A DNA stretch of 64,000 nt from Chitinophaga nivalis (lineage in GTDB: Bacteria; Bacteroidota; Bacteroidia; Chitinophagales; Chitinophagaceae), in assembly GCF_025989125.1 (NCBI RefSeq), contig NZ_JAPDNR010000001.1, forward strand, positions 3,454,301-3,518,300. Reading direction: 5' to 3'. Each line of letters starts with the position of its first letter. Positions within the stretch are counted from its first letter, which is position 1. The notes beneath the pieces were generated by a model. That model was not told the origin of the DNA. It made no database searches and saw only the letters and a list, made by a program, of their open reading frames with translations. Position numbers and translations under genes: made by a program. Positions 56,373-63,407 of the stretch are shown here, in pieces.

Positions 56373-57143
56373 CTATTTCTCCGCCGGCGGGGCAGCATGA
56401 TGAACGCTGTCGCGGTAATGGAGATACATGCTTTTGATATACACCATGAGATCATACGTGCTGCTGTTGCGCAGCATGGCAGGAGTGGGGCGATAATGAA
56501 GCATAAAAAAATCGAGACTATCTCCTTTCAGTCCTGTGGCCTGCTGTACCAGTTCCGGATCATAACGGTATTGCACATAGGCATCTGCTTCATGTTCCAG
56601 CAGTACTTTCCGGAAGGCGGCCATCCGTTTGTTTTTTTTGAAAGATAATTTCCCATAGATATCATTGATGCTTTTTATGCCGCTTACGGTGTGTACCTGA
56701 TCTCTTAACAGCGGTTCTTTACTGTTGGGAAGTTTAAACAGGGGTGTTTTCTTTTTATTCAGGTAACGGGCATATTGTTCCCGGAAATTCAGGGAGTCTG
56801 CCGTATAATTTTTTCCTCTCACCAGTTGTTGCCGTAAATTCAGTACATAGGAGCGCATGTAAATACGCAGGTTGGAAAGGGATAGCTGTTCCCGGGAAAT
56901 TATCTGTAGTTGCGGGGAGTAACCAATCATGGAAAAGCGTAGCGTGTCGCCGGGCTGGCAATGAATGGTAAAAGCACCCTGGTAATCGCTGACCACCGTC
57001 TGGCGGGTCGACAGATTGATAATCGTGGCGCCGGATAGCGGCAGGTGAGAGGAGTCATTGACAATAACACCCGTCATTGTTTTCTGCGCGAAGAGCCGCA
57101 TGGAACAAAGTACCAATAAGAGAAAAAAGGGGAAGGTCTTCAT
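56373..57143 (-). CDS. secreted CarboxypepD_reg-like protein
   Basis: 256 residues: signal peptide (FFLLLVLCSMRLFAQ), then a CarboxypepD_reg-like domain (MTGVIVNDSSHLPLSGATII; TVVSDYQGAFTIHCQPGDTL; RFSMIGYSPQLQII) as found at the N-terminus of TonB-linked proteins. The C-terminal ~130 residues are helical and charged without a known family. Probably periplasmic or outer-membrane associated. Confidence 0.83.
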   Translation of the reverse strand: MKTFPFFLLLVLCSMRLFAQKTMTGVIVNDSSHLPLSGATIINLSTRQTVVSDYQGAFTIHCQPGDTLRFSMIGYSPQLQIISREQLSLSNLRIYMRSYVLNLRQQLVRGKNYTADSLNFREQYARYLNKKKTPLFKLPNSKEPLLRDQVHTVSGIKSINDIYGKLSFKKNKRMAAFRKVLLEHEADAYVQYRYDPELVQQATGLKGDSLDFFMLHYRPTPAMLRNSSTYDLMVYIKSMYLHYRDSVHHAAPPAEK

Positions 57144-57209
57144 AAATGATATGCCCGTTTATACTAAGATAACCGGCAAAAATGATAAAATTTTGTTATA
57201 ATCGACGAA

Positions 57210-58361
57210 TCAGAATACTTCATTGATGCCGAAGTAAAAACCGTTCTGGTCTTTACCCCTGCCATAATCCAGGCGGATATTAATTCGTTTTTTAAACTCC
57301 CACCGGTAACCGATACCGTAGCTGATCAGCGATTGCCGCAATGTCCATTCCCGGAAGGATGGGGCCACATTGCCGGCGCCAATCCATACAACAGCACCGC
57401 TGCGGCGATAGATCTTCTGCCGGAGTTCTGCCTGTACAGCTACAAAGTTTTTATCCCGGAAGCGGCCTTCGTAATAGCCGCGCAGGCGGTTGCCGCCTGC
57501 TTCGGCGAGGAAGCTCCAGGGCACGTCGCCACTGTGTTCTTCTGCATAGAGGTCCGTGGCCAGTACGGCGCCTTGCCATAGCTGCCGGTACCAGTCGAAT
57601 TGCAGGTCGAACCGGGAGAACTGTGTTTTATTCCCCAGGAAGGAGGGGAAGTATTTATAGCCCAGGCGTACATAAATGCCCTTGTAGGCATTGGGAATGA
57701 AATCGCGGGAGTCGAATACCACAAAAGGTCCTGCCCCGAAACCAGCCCGCTGCTCCGGTATAGGATAAGGTTTGCCGCCACCGGCGGTATCTATGTTATT
57801 GGCTTTTACATTTTGAAGAAAGGTACTGACACCCGCAAACAACCGGGGAGCCAGGCGATAGCTGATATCTGCCTGTATTTTCTCGGTTACCTGTACAAAC
57901 TCCGTATAGCCGTCTTTGTTACTGCCGGCGTCGTAGCCGATGCCCCAGTACTTGTTGGGTCTGGAGCTGAAAGATGCTTTGACGGCCAGGCGGAAACGGT
58001 CGCGGGGAAAGATGGTGGTGCTGTTGAGACCAATACCGTAAAATCCGGTGAGAGATCCCGACGCATATATGGCGGCACTGGATACCGGCAACAGGGAATC
58101 TTTCCGGTCGGTGCTGTAACGGGCGGCCGCCATCACGGCAATGCCCGCACTGGTTTCCGGTGTATATACCGGCCCGCCGATAAAGCTCACATCGAAAGGT
58201 CTTTTTTTCTTTTCTTCGTGGGTATGTTCCAGGTAGTAGAGAATGCGGTTGTACAATCCGCCGGAAGGTTTTTTCCGCAGCGAATCGGCCGGTGCCGGTT
58301 CTTGCGCCCGCAAGGGGAGCGTACTGCCAATCAATAGAAAAATGAATATACTTCTTACCAT
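57210..58361 (-). CDS. BamA/TamA-family outer-membrane beta-barrel protein
   Basis: 383 residues with a signal peptide (FIFLLIGSTLPLRAQEP). The body is a series of amphipathic strands, with bacterial surface antigen (D15) features: FGAGPFVVFDSRDFIPNAYK, GGNRLRGYYEGRFRDKNFVA and the C-terminal strand FYFGINEVF ending in Phe. No POTRA domains are visible, so it is a short barrel-only member of the family; substrate unknown. Confidence 0.87.
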   Translation of the reverse strand: MVRSIFIFLLIGSTLPLRAQEPAPADSLRKKPSGGLYNRILYYLEHTHEEKKKRPFDVSFIGGPVYTPETSAGIAVMAAARYSTDRKDSLLPVSSAAIYASGSLTGFYGIGLNSTTIFPRDRFRLAVKASFSSRPNKYWGIGYDAGSNKDGYTEFVQVTEKIQADISYRLAPRLFAGVSTFLQNVKANNIDTAGGGKPYPIPEQRAGFGAGPFVVFDSRDFIPNAYKGIYVRLGYKYFPSFLGNKTQFSRFDLQFDWYRQLWQGAVLATDLYAEEHSGDVPWSFLAEAGGNRLRGYYEGRFRDKNFVAVQAELRQKIYRRSGAVVWIGAGNVAPSFREWTLRQSLISYGIGYRWEFKKRINIRLDYGRGKDQNGFYFGINEVF

Positions 58362-58545
58362 GTGTTTGCTACCCGGCCACTATAACAACCTTCGTTTAAA
58401 ACAGTTTTAGGCTAAAAGATATGGATTTTAGCGGGGTTGGCCAAAAATGGGGATTCCGGTAGCAAAACATTTCCCGGAAAGACAACAGCAGCGGGCAGCT
58501 ACAGTCATCTTCCGGGAAAGTAATTTGGGGTTAACGCCGTCGTGA

Positions 58546-60768
58546 TTAATCTATCAGCAATTGGGTAACGGCCGCGGTATTCAGCGCCCATTCCATGGTA
58601 TATACTTCATCTGCGCCGGTATGATCCAGCAATTGCAGTTGCTGTGCTTCCGCTTTTGCTGCCAGCAACTGGCCGATGGTGATTTTTTCATCCAGCTTTT
58701 TCAGCAAAGAGGAAACGTTCCTGATATCCAGCTGTTGTACCACCTGGCCGTCGAAGGCCATTTCCAGCCAGATGATTTCGCGGGCTGCCACATCCAGTAT
58801 ACCGAATACCAGCCCTTTGGCCAGGCCGGCCGTGATACGTACCTGGTGTTGTACACAGGAAGGATCATAGGCCACGCCGGTTTTTTCGGAGATGGTCATC
58901 CGATGGGCGCTGCTCATCCATCCTACCACCAGGTTAGGCGTGATGGCGCCGTTGATGAAGGCATTGCAGGTGAAGGCTACATAACGGGCGCCTGCTTTTG
59001 CCAGCGCAGGTATATCGATGTCGATGTATTCTGCAGTGCCTATCTTGTTCGGAATAGACCGGATATCTCCGCTATGCTGACAACCGGTAGGCGACAGACG
59101 GGAATAGGAACAGAAGTCCACGGTATGGTCGTACGCGATCCGGCAGCTCAGGTCCATATCCAGGTGTTGCGCCGGCAATCCTTTTCCCCATTGCATAAAC
59201 AGGCGTACCTTATCTCCTTCCACAGGGAAGCGGGTTCCCATCAGGGCCGCAGGCAGGTCCTGGATTTGTTCACTCCGGTCGCCAATGGCCATCGGTATTT
59301 TATACAGGGCCGGATCAATATAAATAGAGGTCGCCGTGGTGGTTACCCGGGCAAAACGCTGTTTGATATTGGCCAGACACAGATTGGCGACTGCCTGCTG
59401 CATTTCCTGTAATTGTTTTTCGTCGTACAGCTGTAACAGCCGGTTGGCTGGAATGGTTTTATTGACACCTCCCAGTGGCTTTACCGCACGGGTAGCCTGG
59501 TGGTCGAAATAATACGCGGCATACATCTGTATGGTTAATAACAACCGCGCAGGTATCTTATCCGCTATCTTTTCAAAGGCCGCCGTTACCGGTGCTTCCC
59601 CAAACCACAGCATGTTGGCGAAAAGGGAGCGGGCAAACAATCCCGGACGTTGCTGCAACAACGCTAAGGTCTGGTCGGCATCATACCGCAGGCGGTAGTG
59701 CTCTACACGTCCCTGCCATACTTCATAATCTTCGCGGTAGAAGGTATCCATCAATGTACGCAGTTGTTCAAATCCGGCGCGTTTGCTGAATTCGGCCAGG
59801 CGCAGGGCACGGATAAAACGTACCCACATGTTACGTTTCGGATGCATGGTTTCACACATTTTCGATACGTCCATTGGCAGGTTGTTCAACCACGTAGCCA
59901 CAATGATCCCGGTTTTACGGTTGTATTTCAGTTTCAGGTCGGCAATGGCTTTCAGCCGCGCAGCAGCTGGTTTACCATAGATTCCCTGCTGGTTCCGGGT
60001 GGTGCGCTGAATGATGGTTTTAGGCGCCAGCAGCTGCAGGAAGCCGGTATGTTTATACCACAGGTAACGGAGTATATCCGTTGGCGTAGTAAACAGGTGT
60101 TGCGCATCCTGTGCCCGGTCGGCCGCCATCAGGGTGTCAACAACCAGCATCAGGGTTTCTTTCATCCCGATGGTTACCTGTGGCAGCGGTAAGGCTACCA
60201 GTAATATTTTCAGGCTGTCTGCCTGGCTGGCGTCCAGGGCTGTTTTGGAAGTTAACAGGTCGCGGAAATATTGCTCCGCATCCGACATATGCCACAGCTG
60301 CAGCATTTTGATTTTACTTCCCTGCCCGAAGTTTTCCAGCTCACCGGCCTGGAAAGGAGTTCCGCAGAAAGGACAACCATTATATCTTTCCAGCGGAAAG
60401 GTATCAGCGGGAATGATATGTCCGCAAGGAAGAGACGTACCTTTCCCTTTGAACGTATTCACGAAAAAGGTAATGATATGATCCGTGATGGATTCGTTGG
60501 TAGGGATGCTCCAGTTTTTTACCAGAGGTGTCCAGTTTTTACTGACGCCCATCACTTCCCGGAGTTGTTCCAGGATGTTCAGCTGAAAGGCAGGTGTGGT
60601 ATGGTTCAGGGCATGTAACAGGGGCTCCGTAGCACCAAAGCCGAGTTTAGCCATATTGGCCACCAGCAGGCTGGTAGTAGGGGTCAGGGTATGTGTGGCA
60701 GCTGTCGTGGAAGACGCTGGAATAAAGATGGCTTGCTGTCTTAAACTTACGGTTAATAACTGTTTCAT
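58546..60768 (-). CDS. RING-like / TerD-like protein (MXAN_6230/SCO0854-type), linked to tRNA-like RNA array
   Basis: 740 residues. An N-terminal helical part is followed at residues ~110-140 by LPCGHIIPADTFPLERYNGC and PFCGTPF, which reads as the second half of a RING-type zinc site. The middle ~330 residues are helical, repeat-like and TROVE/HEAT-like in texture (no firm match). The C-terminal ~220 residues resemble TerD (VEGDKVRLFMQWGKGLPAQH; LDMDLSCRIAYDHTVDF; QHSGDIRS; AEYIDIDIPALAKAGARYVA). This layout is what I recall for the MXAN_6230/SCO0854 RING family. Its start codon lies 22 nt after the last hairpin of the structured RNA, with no terminator or promoter seen between. RNA binding or handling is inferred. 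Confidence 0.75.
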   Translation of the reverse strand: MKQLLTVSLRQQAIFIPASSTTAATHTLTPTTSLLVANMAKLGFGATEPLLHALNHTTPAFQLNILEQLREVMGVSKNWTPLVKNWSIPTNESITDHIITFFVNTFKGKGTSLPCGHIIPADTFPLERYNGCPFCGTPFQAGELENFGQGSKIKMLQLWHMSDAEQYFRDLLTSKTALDASQADSLKILLVALPLPQVTIGMKETLMLVVDTLMAADRAQDAQHLFTTPTDILRYLWYKHTGFLQLLAPKTIIQRTTRNQQGIYGKPAAARLKAIADLKLKYNRKTGIIVATWLNNLPMDVSKMCETMHPKRNMWVRFIRALRLAEFSKRAGFEQLRTLMDTFYREDYEVWQGRVEHYRLRYDADQTLALLQQRPGLFARSLFANMLWFGEAPVTAAFEKIADKIPARLLLTIQMYAAYYFDHQATRAVKPLGGVNKTIPANRLLQLYDEKQLQEMQQAVANLCLANIKQRFARVTTTATSIYIDPALYKIPMAIGDRSEQIQDLPAALMGTRFPVEGDKVRLFMQWGKGLPAQHLDMDLSCRIAYDHTVDFCSYSRLSPTGCQHSGDIRSIPNKIGTAEYIDIDIPALAKAGARYVAFTCNAFINGAITPNLVVGWMSSAHRMTISEKTGVAYDPSCVQHQVRITAGLAKGLVFGILDVAAREIIWLEMAFDGQVVQQLDIRNVSSLLKKLDEKITIGQLLAAKAEAQQLQLLDHTGADEVYTMEWALNTAAVTQLLID

Positions 60769-60790
60769 ACGATATTGATATAAATAATCA

Positions 60791-60844
60791 GATAATGCGG
60801 TTGCTGTTTTATTAAAAGTAAAAGGAAGTAAGCAACCATTGACC
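60791..60844 (-). ncRNA. spacer hairpin S1, directly before the RING/TerD start codon
   Basis: GGT-CAAT then a GGTTGCT/AGCAACC stem (perfect 7 bp), CTTACTTC at the 5' side of the loop, and GCATT-ATC closing. The ATG of the protein gene lies 22 nt further. Its position suits translational control by a bound protein (inference). Confidence 0.7.
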
Positions 60845-60850
60845 TCGATT

Positions 60851-60969
60851 TGGTAAAGCAGGTTGGATTCGAACCAACAGTCCCAGGCCCAAATGCTGGA
60901 AGTAAGTATTAATTGACCGGGTAGGTAATGTTAAAACTACTGGTGTGTTTACCGTTACACTACTGCTTT
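60851..60969 (-). ncRNA. tRNA-like module T1 with encoded CCA
   Basis: Acceptor AAAGCAG (60969-60963) pairs with CTGCTTT (60861-60855), then A-CCA. U8/A9 = TA (60962-60961). D-arm GTGT-AACGGTAA-ACAC. One base, then CCAG paired with CTGG (60943-60940, 60886-60883). A 53-nt insert takes the place of the anticodon loop. Variable loop GACT; T-arm GTTGG-TTCGAAT-CCAAC is fully canonical. The insert carries a hairpin (60938-60905) with the ATTACC...GGTCAA internal loop. No readable anticodon. Confidence 0.85.
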
Positions 60970-60989
60970 AATAAAAAATAAAGAACCAT

Positions 60990-61043
60990 CGGGTAATGTG
61001 GTAGCTGCTTATTCCAAAAGAGAAGTAAGCCACCATTGACCCG
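60990..61043 (-). ncRNA. spacer hairpin S2
   Basis: Outer stem CGGGT/ACCCG, internal loop CAA opposite CATT, inner 8-bp stem TGGTGGCT/AGCTACCA with one G-U pair, CTTACTTC in the loop. Cleanest of the spacer hairpins. Confidence 0.75.
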
Positions 61044-61052
61044 GATGTTTGC

Positions 61053-61171
61053 AAAGCAGGTTGGATTCGAACCAACATTTCCGGCCCCCTGGTTAGAAAT
61101 AAGTTTTAATTGACCTGGAAGGTAATGTTAAAACTTTATGACCGGCGCGTTCACCATTTCGCTACTGCTTT
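61053..61171 (-). ncRNA. tRNA-like module T2
   Basis: Acceptor AAAGCAG (61171-61165) with CTGCTTT (61059-61053). TA at positions 8 and 9. D-stem GCG/CGC with GG in the loop. Anticodon-type stem CCGG/CCGG (61145-61142, 61084-61081). 57-nt insert with a perfect AAGTTTTAA/TTAAAACTT stem (61136-61101). Variable loop AAAT; T-arm GTTGG-TTCGAAT-CCAAC. The 3' end reads GCAA, so CCA is not encoded. Confidence 0.85.
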
Positions 61172-61190
61172 TGCCAATATGATAAAGAGC

Positions 61191-61246
61191 TATCGGATAA
61201 TGTGGCAACTGTTATCAAAAGAAGTAAGTCGCCATTGACCCTGATA
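61191..61246 (-). ncRNA. spacer hairpin S3
   Basis: Same design as S2: outer TATC/GATA plus GG pairs, GGGTCAATGGC on the 5' side, inner TGGC.ACT/AGT.GCCA stem with one mismatch, CTTACTTC in the loop, CCACATTATCC on the 3' side. Confidence 0.72.
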
Positions 61247-61251
61247 TTTGA

Positions 61252-61372
61252 AAAACCGGTTGGACCCGAACCAACAACGCCAGCCTGGAACTCAGTAGTA
61301 AGTTTTAATTGACCCTGACGGGTAATATTAGAACTTTGAAGGCTGATATGATACCTGTTTCACTACGGTTTT
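61252..61372 (-). ncRNA. tRNA-like module T3
   Basis: Acceptor AAAACCG (61372-61366) with CGGTTTT (61258-61252), different from T1/T2 but still fully paired. TA at 8/9. D-arm GTGA-AACAGGTA-TCAT. Stem CAGCC/GGCTG (61345-61341, 61285-61281). 55-nt insert with an AGTTCTAA/TTAAAACT hairpin. Variable loop GCGTT; T-arm GTTGG-TTCGGGT-CCAAC. The most divergent copy; 3' end TCAA. Confidence 0.82.
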
Positions 61373-61394
61373 TCGGTATCGTAAAGTATAACCA

Positions 61395-61443
61395 GATAAT
61401 GTGGTAGCTGTTTTAAATCAAAAGAAGTAAGCCGCCATTGACC
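61395..61443 (-). ncRNA. spacer hairpin S4
   Basis: GGTCAATGGCGGCTTACTTC on the 5' side and AGCTACCACATTATC on the 3' side: the same internal-loop motif with an inner stem carrying one mismatch and one wobble pair. Confidence 0.7.
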
Positions 61444-61469
61444 TTTGTTATACCTGATGTACATTTTTT

Positions 61470-61534
61470 ATCGGTTCGGTAATCGCAGAAGTGAACAACT
61501 AAAGTGGAAGTAACTTTTACCTGACCGTTCCGAT
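61470..61534 (-). ncRNA. leader hairpin L at the 5' end of the array transcript
   Basis: ATCGG (61534-61530) pairs with CCGAT (61474-61470). After a 2x2 mismatch, CGGT pairs with ACCG and leads to CA(GG) opposite ATT, the same internal-loop motif. AGTTACTTCC lies on the apical side. The predicted transcription start coincides with the base of this hairpin. Confidence 0.6.
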
Positions 61535-61538
61535 GATT

Positions 61539-61568
61539 CAAAGATGTCCCTGATACTGCGCAGTACAA
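61539..61568 (-). promoter_or_regulatory. promoter of the RNA array / RING-TerD transcript
   Basis: On the minus strand TTG (61568-61566), exactly 19 bases, then CATCTTTG (61546-61539), one base off TAnnTTTG. Same spacing as the lgt promoter at 49128. Transcription should start near 61533, at the first base pairs of hairpin L. Operator copy A lies over and between the two elements. Confidence 0.65.
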
Positions 61569-61576
61569 CTGCGTAG
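61557..61576. promoter_or_regulatory. operator-like direct repeat A
   Basis: TGCGCAG, six bases, TGCGTAG: two half-sites 13 bp apart. It overlaps the array promoter. An identical arrangement lies exactly 100 bp to the right. The likely binder is the adjacent WYL regulator. Confidence 0.65.
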
Positions 61577-61607
61577 TTTAAAAAATATTTTTAATATTTT
61601 TTAAACT
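61575..61607. repeat. AT-rich perfect palindrome in the divergent promoter region
   Basis: Fifteen-base arms (61575-61589 and 61593-61607) around TTT, made almost only of A and T. It lies just upstream of the array promoter, between the two operator copies. Could be an UP-element-like stretch, a bend, or a binding site. Confidence 0.6.
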
Positions 61608-61656
61608 GATGAATATCAAATATTTATGAAGAAATATTTTATTGTCGGAATAAAAG

Positions 61657-61676
61657 TGCGCAGATATATTGCGTAG
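61657..61676. promoter_or_regulatory. operator-like direct repeat B
   Basis: TGCGCAG, six bases, TGCGTAG, in the same orientation as copy A and 100 bp away, ending 30 nt before the WYL start codon. Suggests autoregulation. Confidence 0.65.
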
Positions 61677-61706
61677 TGTTTTATTTTTATTGCAGAAAAA
61701 AGATGT

Positions 61707-62717
61707 ATGTCTATCAATAAACTCGCCCTGATCCGCTATAAAACCATCGATGAGTGCCTGCGTAACCGTTACCGTAAGTGGACACTGGAAGACCTGATTG
61801 ATAAAGTAGCGACGGTATTATATAATTACGAAGGCATCGACTCCGGGGTGAGCAAACGTACCATTCAGGCCGACATTCAGCTGATGCGCAGCGATAAGCT
61901 GGGCTACAATGCCCCCATTATCGTGAAAGAACGTAAATACTATACCTACAGCGATACTGATTTTAGTATTACCAATGCGCCTATCAACAGTGGAGATGTA
62001 GATAAGATGAAAGAAATAGTATCGGTGTTGAAACAGTTCAATGGCTTTCATTATTTCGATGAAATGAGCGATATGATTGCCCGCCTGGAGAATAACCTGT
62101 ACAAATCAGGGCCGCAGCACCGGAGCTGTATCCAGCTGGAGAACAATCACCGGCTGCAGGGCCTGGAGCACATCAATGGATTATATCAGGCGGCCTTGCA
62201 TCGCAAAGCGTTGCTGCTGGAATATAAATCTTTCAAAGCGGCGAAGGCAAAGGAACATATCTGTTATCCCTATCTGCTGAAAGAATACCGTAACCGCTGG
62301 TTCTTGCTCGCTCGCACCAAAAATGCGCCGCAACTGCAAACCATGGCGCTCGACAGGATTATCAGCTTTCAGGAATTACCCCGCGAAAAGTTCATGGATT
62401 ATGACGGCGTAGACTTCGAACAGTATTATGCAAATGTTATCGGCGTCACAAAATCAGAAAAAGAAGTACCGCACAAAGTAGTCCTGCAAATAGACCAGCC
62501 GCATGCTCCCTATGTATTAACCAAGCCGCTGCATGCTTCTCAGGAGCTGCTGGCAGAAACACCGGAACATATTATTATCCGTATTGAAGTGATCTGTAAC
62601 TATGAACTGGAGCGGGAAATACTGGGTTTCGGCGATTATATCAAAGTGCTTTCGCCGCGTTCGCTGGCAACACGTATACAAAAAAGACTGGAACAGGCTG
62701 CCGCCAGATATAAATAA
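61707..62717 (+). CDS. WYL-domain transcriptional regulator
   Basis: 336 residues. N-terminal winged-helix HTH (KLALIRYKTIDECLRNRYRK; SKRTIQADIQLMRSDKLGYN), then a WYL-type domain (IGLYQAALHRKALLLEYKSF-like segment; ICYPYLLKEYRNRWFLLART; QTMALDRIISFQEL) and a C-terminal WCX-type extension (REILGFGDYIKVLSPRSLAT). WYL regulators bind ligands, sometimes nucleic acids or nucleotides, and control DNA-damage, defence and RNA-repair genes. It diverges from the tRNA-like RNA array and its RING/TerD gene, with shared operators, so it probably controls them. Confidence 0.9.
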   Translation: MSINKLALIRYKTIDECLRNRYRKWTLEDLIDKVATVLYNYEGIDSGVSKRTIQADIQLMRSDKLGYNAPIIVKERKYYTYSDTDFSITNAPINSGDVDKMKEIVSVLKQFNGFHYFDEMSDMIARLENNLYKSGPQHRSCIQLENNHRLQGLEHINGLYQAALHRKALLLEYKSFKAAKAKEHICYPYLLKEYRNRWFLLARTKNAPQLQTMALDRIISFQELPREKFMDYDGVDFEQYYANVIGVTKSEKEVPHKVVLQIDQPHAPYVLTKPLHASQELLAETPEHIIIRIEVICNYELEREILGFGDYIKVLSPRSLATRIQKRLEQAAARYK

Positions 62718-62752
62718 GGATTGATTACTTTTGCGGCGCTGAAATCAAAAGG

Positions 62753-63316
62753 ATGAAACATAAAATCAAACGTACTTTCCGGGTGGCACGTTACGTCATG
62801 TACCGGGAAACACTCATCGATAAAAAAAATATCTATTGGTCTTTCATAGGCGCCTTTATTGGAATCGCCAGTATAGGCCTGCTCAGTCACTACTACCTGG
62901 CAGTAAAGGATAATCTTTTCCTGATCGGCTCTTTCGGCGCTTCTGCGGTACTGATTTACGGGCATACCCAAAGTCCGCTGGCGCAGCCACGTAATCTGGT
63001 AGGGGGGCATATCTTAAGTGCGCTGGTAGGCGTTACTATCCGCTACCTGGTACCGTGGCCGGAGTGGCAGTGGCTGGCCTGCGCCATCGCTGTGGCCTTA
63101 TCGCTGATCGTGATGCAGATCACCAAAACCGTACATCCGCCCGGCGGCGCTACCGCTTTGCTGGCCATTGCAGGATCGCCTGCCATCAGCAAACTGGGTT
63201 ACTGGTATGTATTATCTCCTGTAGCCAGCGGAGTGGCTATCATGCTTCTTATTGCCGTTGTTGTCAATAACATGACCGATATACGCCAATATCCCGACCG
63301 GGGTCGTTGGTGGTAA
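62753..63316 (+). CDS. HPP-family membrane protein
   Basis: 187 residues, four or five TM helices. HPP signature TVHPPGGATALLAIAGSPAI, preceded by LIGSFGASAVLIYGHTQSPL and AQPRNLVGGH. HPP proteins are integral membrane proteins; some plant and cyanobacterial members transport nitrite. Function here unknown. It lies 35 nt after the WYL gene and may share its transcript. Confidence 0.9.
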   Translation: MKHKIKRTFRVARYVMYRETLIDKKNIYWSFIGAFIGIASIGLLSHYYLAVKDNLFLIGSFGASAVLIYGHTQSPLAQPRNLVGGHILSALVGVTIRYLVPWPEWQWLACAIAVALSLIVMQITKTVHPPGGATALLAIAGSPAISKLGYWYVLSPVASGVAIMLLIAVVVNNMTDIRQYPDRGRWW

Positions 63317-63342
63317 TATAATAACCGGTACGCCGGTATAGC

Positions 63343-63379
63343 AAATCCCCCATCGTAACGGTGCGATGGGGGATTTTTT
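63343..63379. terminator. strong bidirectional terminator
   Basis: Perfect 13-bp stem (63343-63355 with 63364-63376), 8-nt loop, followed by a T-run. It separates the HPP gene from the convergent serine hydrolase gene. Confidence 0.9.
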
Positions 63380-63407
63380 ATGTAGTATTATCAGTTCCCG
63401 GATGGAT

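Larger units (their letters stand above)
60791..61534 (-). ncRNA. tandem tRNA-like RNA array in the 5' leader of the RING/TerD gene
   Basis: A structured minus-strand transcript of about 745 nt. Order from its 5' end: leader hairpin L (61534-61470), spacer S4, tRNA-like T3, S3, T2, S2, T1, S1, then the 740-aa ORF. The unit of spacer plus tRNA-like module repeats every 203, 199 and 197 bp. All stems are conserved as pairs although their bases differ between copies. No protein is encoded here: all frames are short and interrupted. I recall no described RNA family with this layout, though the Y-RNA-like YrlA RNAs also combine a tRNA-like module with a protein-binding stem. Confidence 0.85.

Noticed and set aside
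60851..61372. Ordinary tRNA genes with introns
   Set aside because: The body is tRNA-like, but no 7-nt anticodon loop can be restored by removing a defined insert. The inserts share a structured motif also present in the spacers, and bacteria lack the splicing endonuclease. Inserts are far too short for group I or II introns. Two of three copies lack CCA and all have few GC pairs.
60791..61534. CRISPR array
   Set aside because: The repeat unit is about 200 bp, repeats are not identical, there are no unique spacers, and no cas genes are present in the window.
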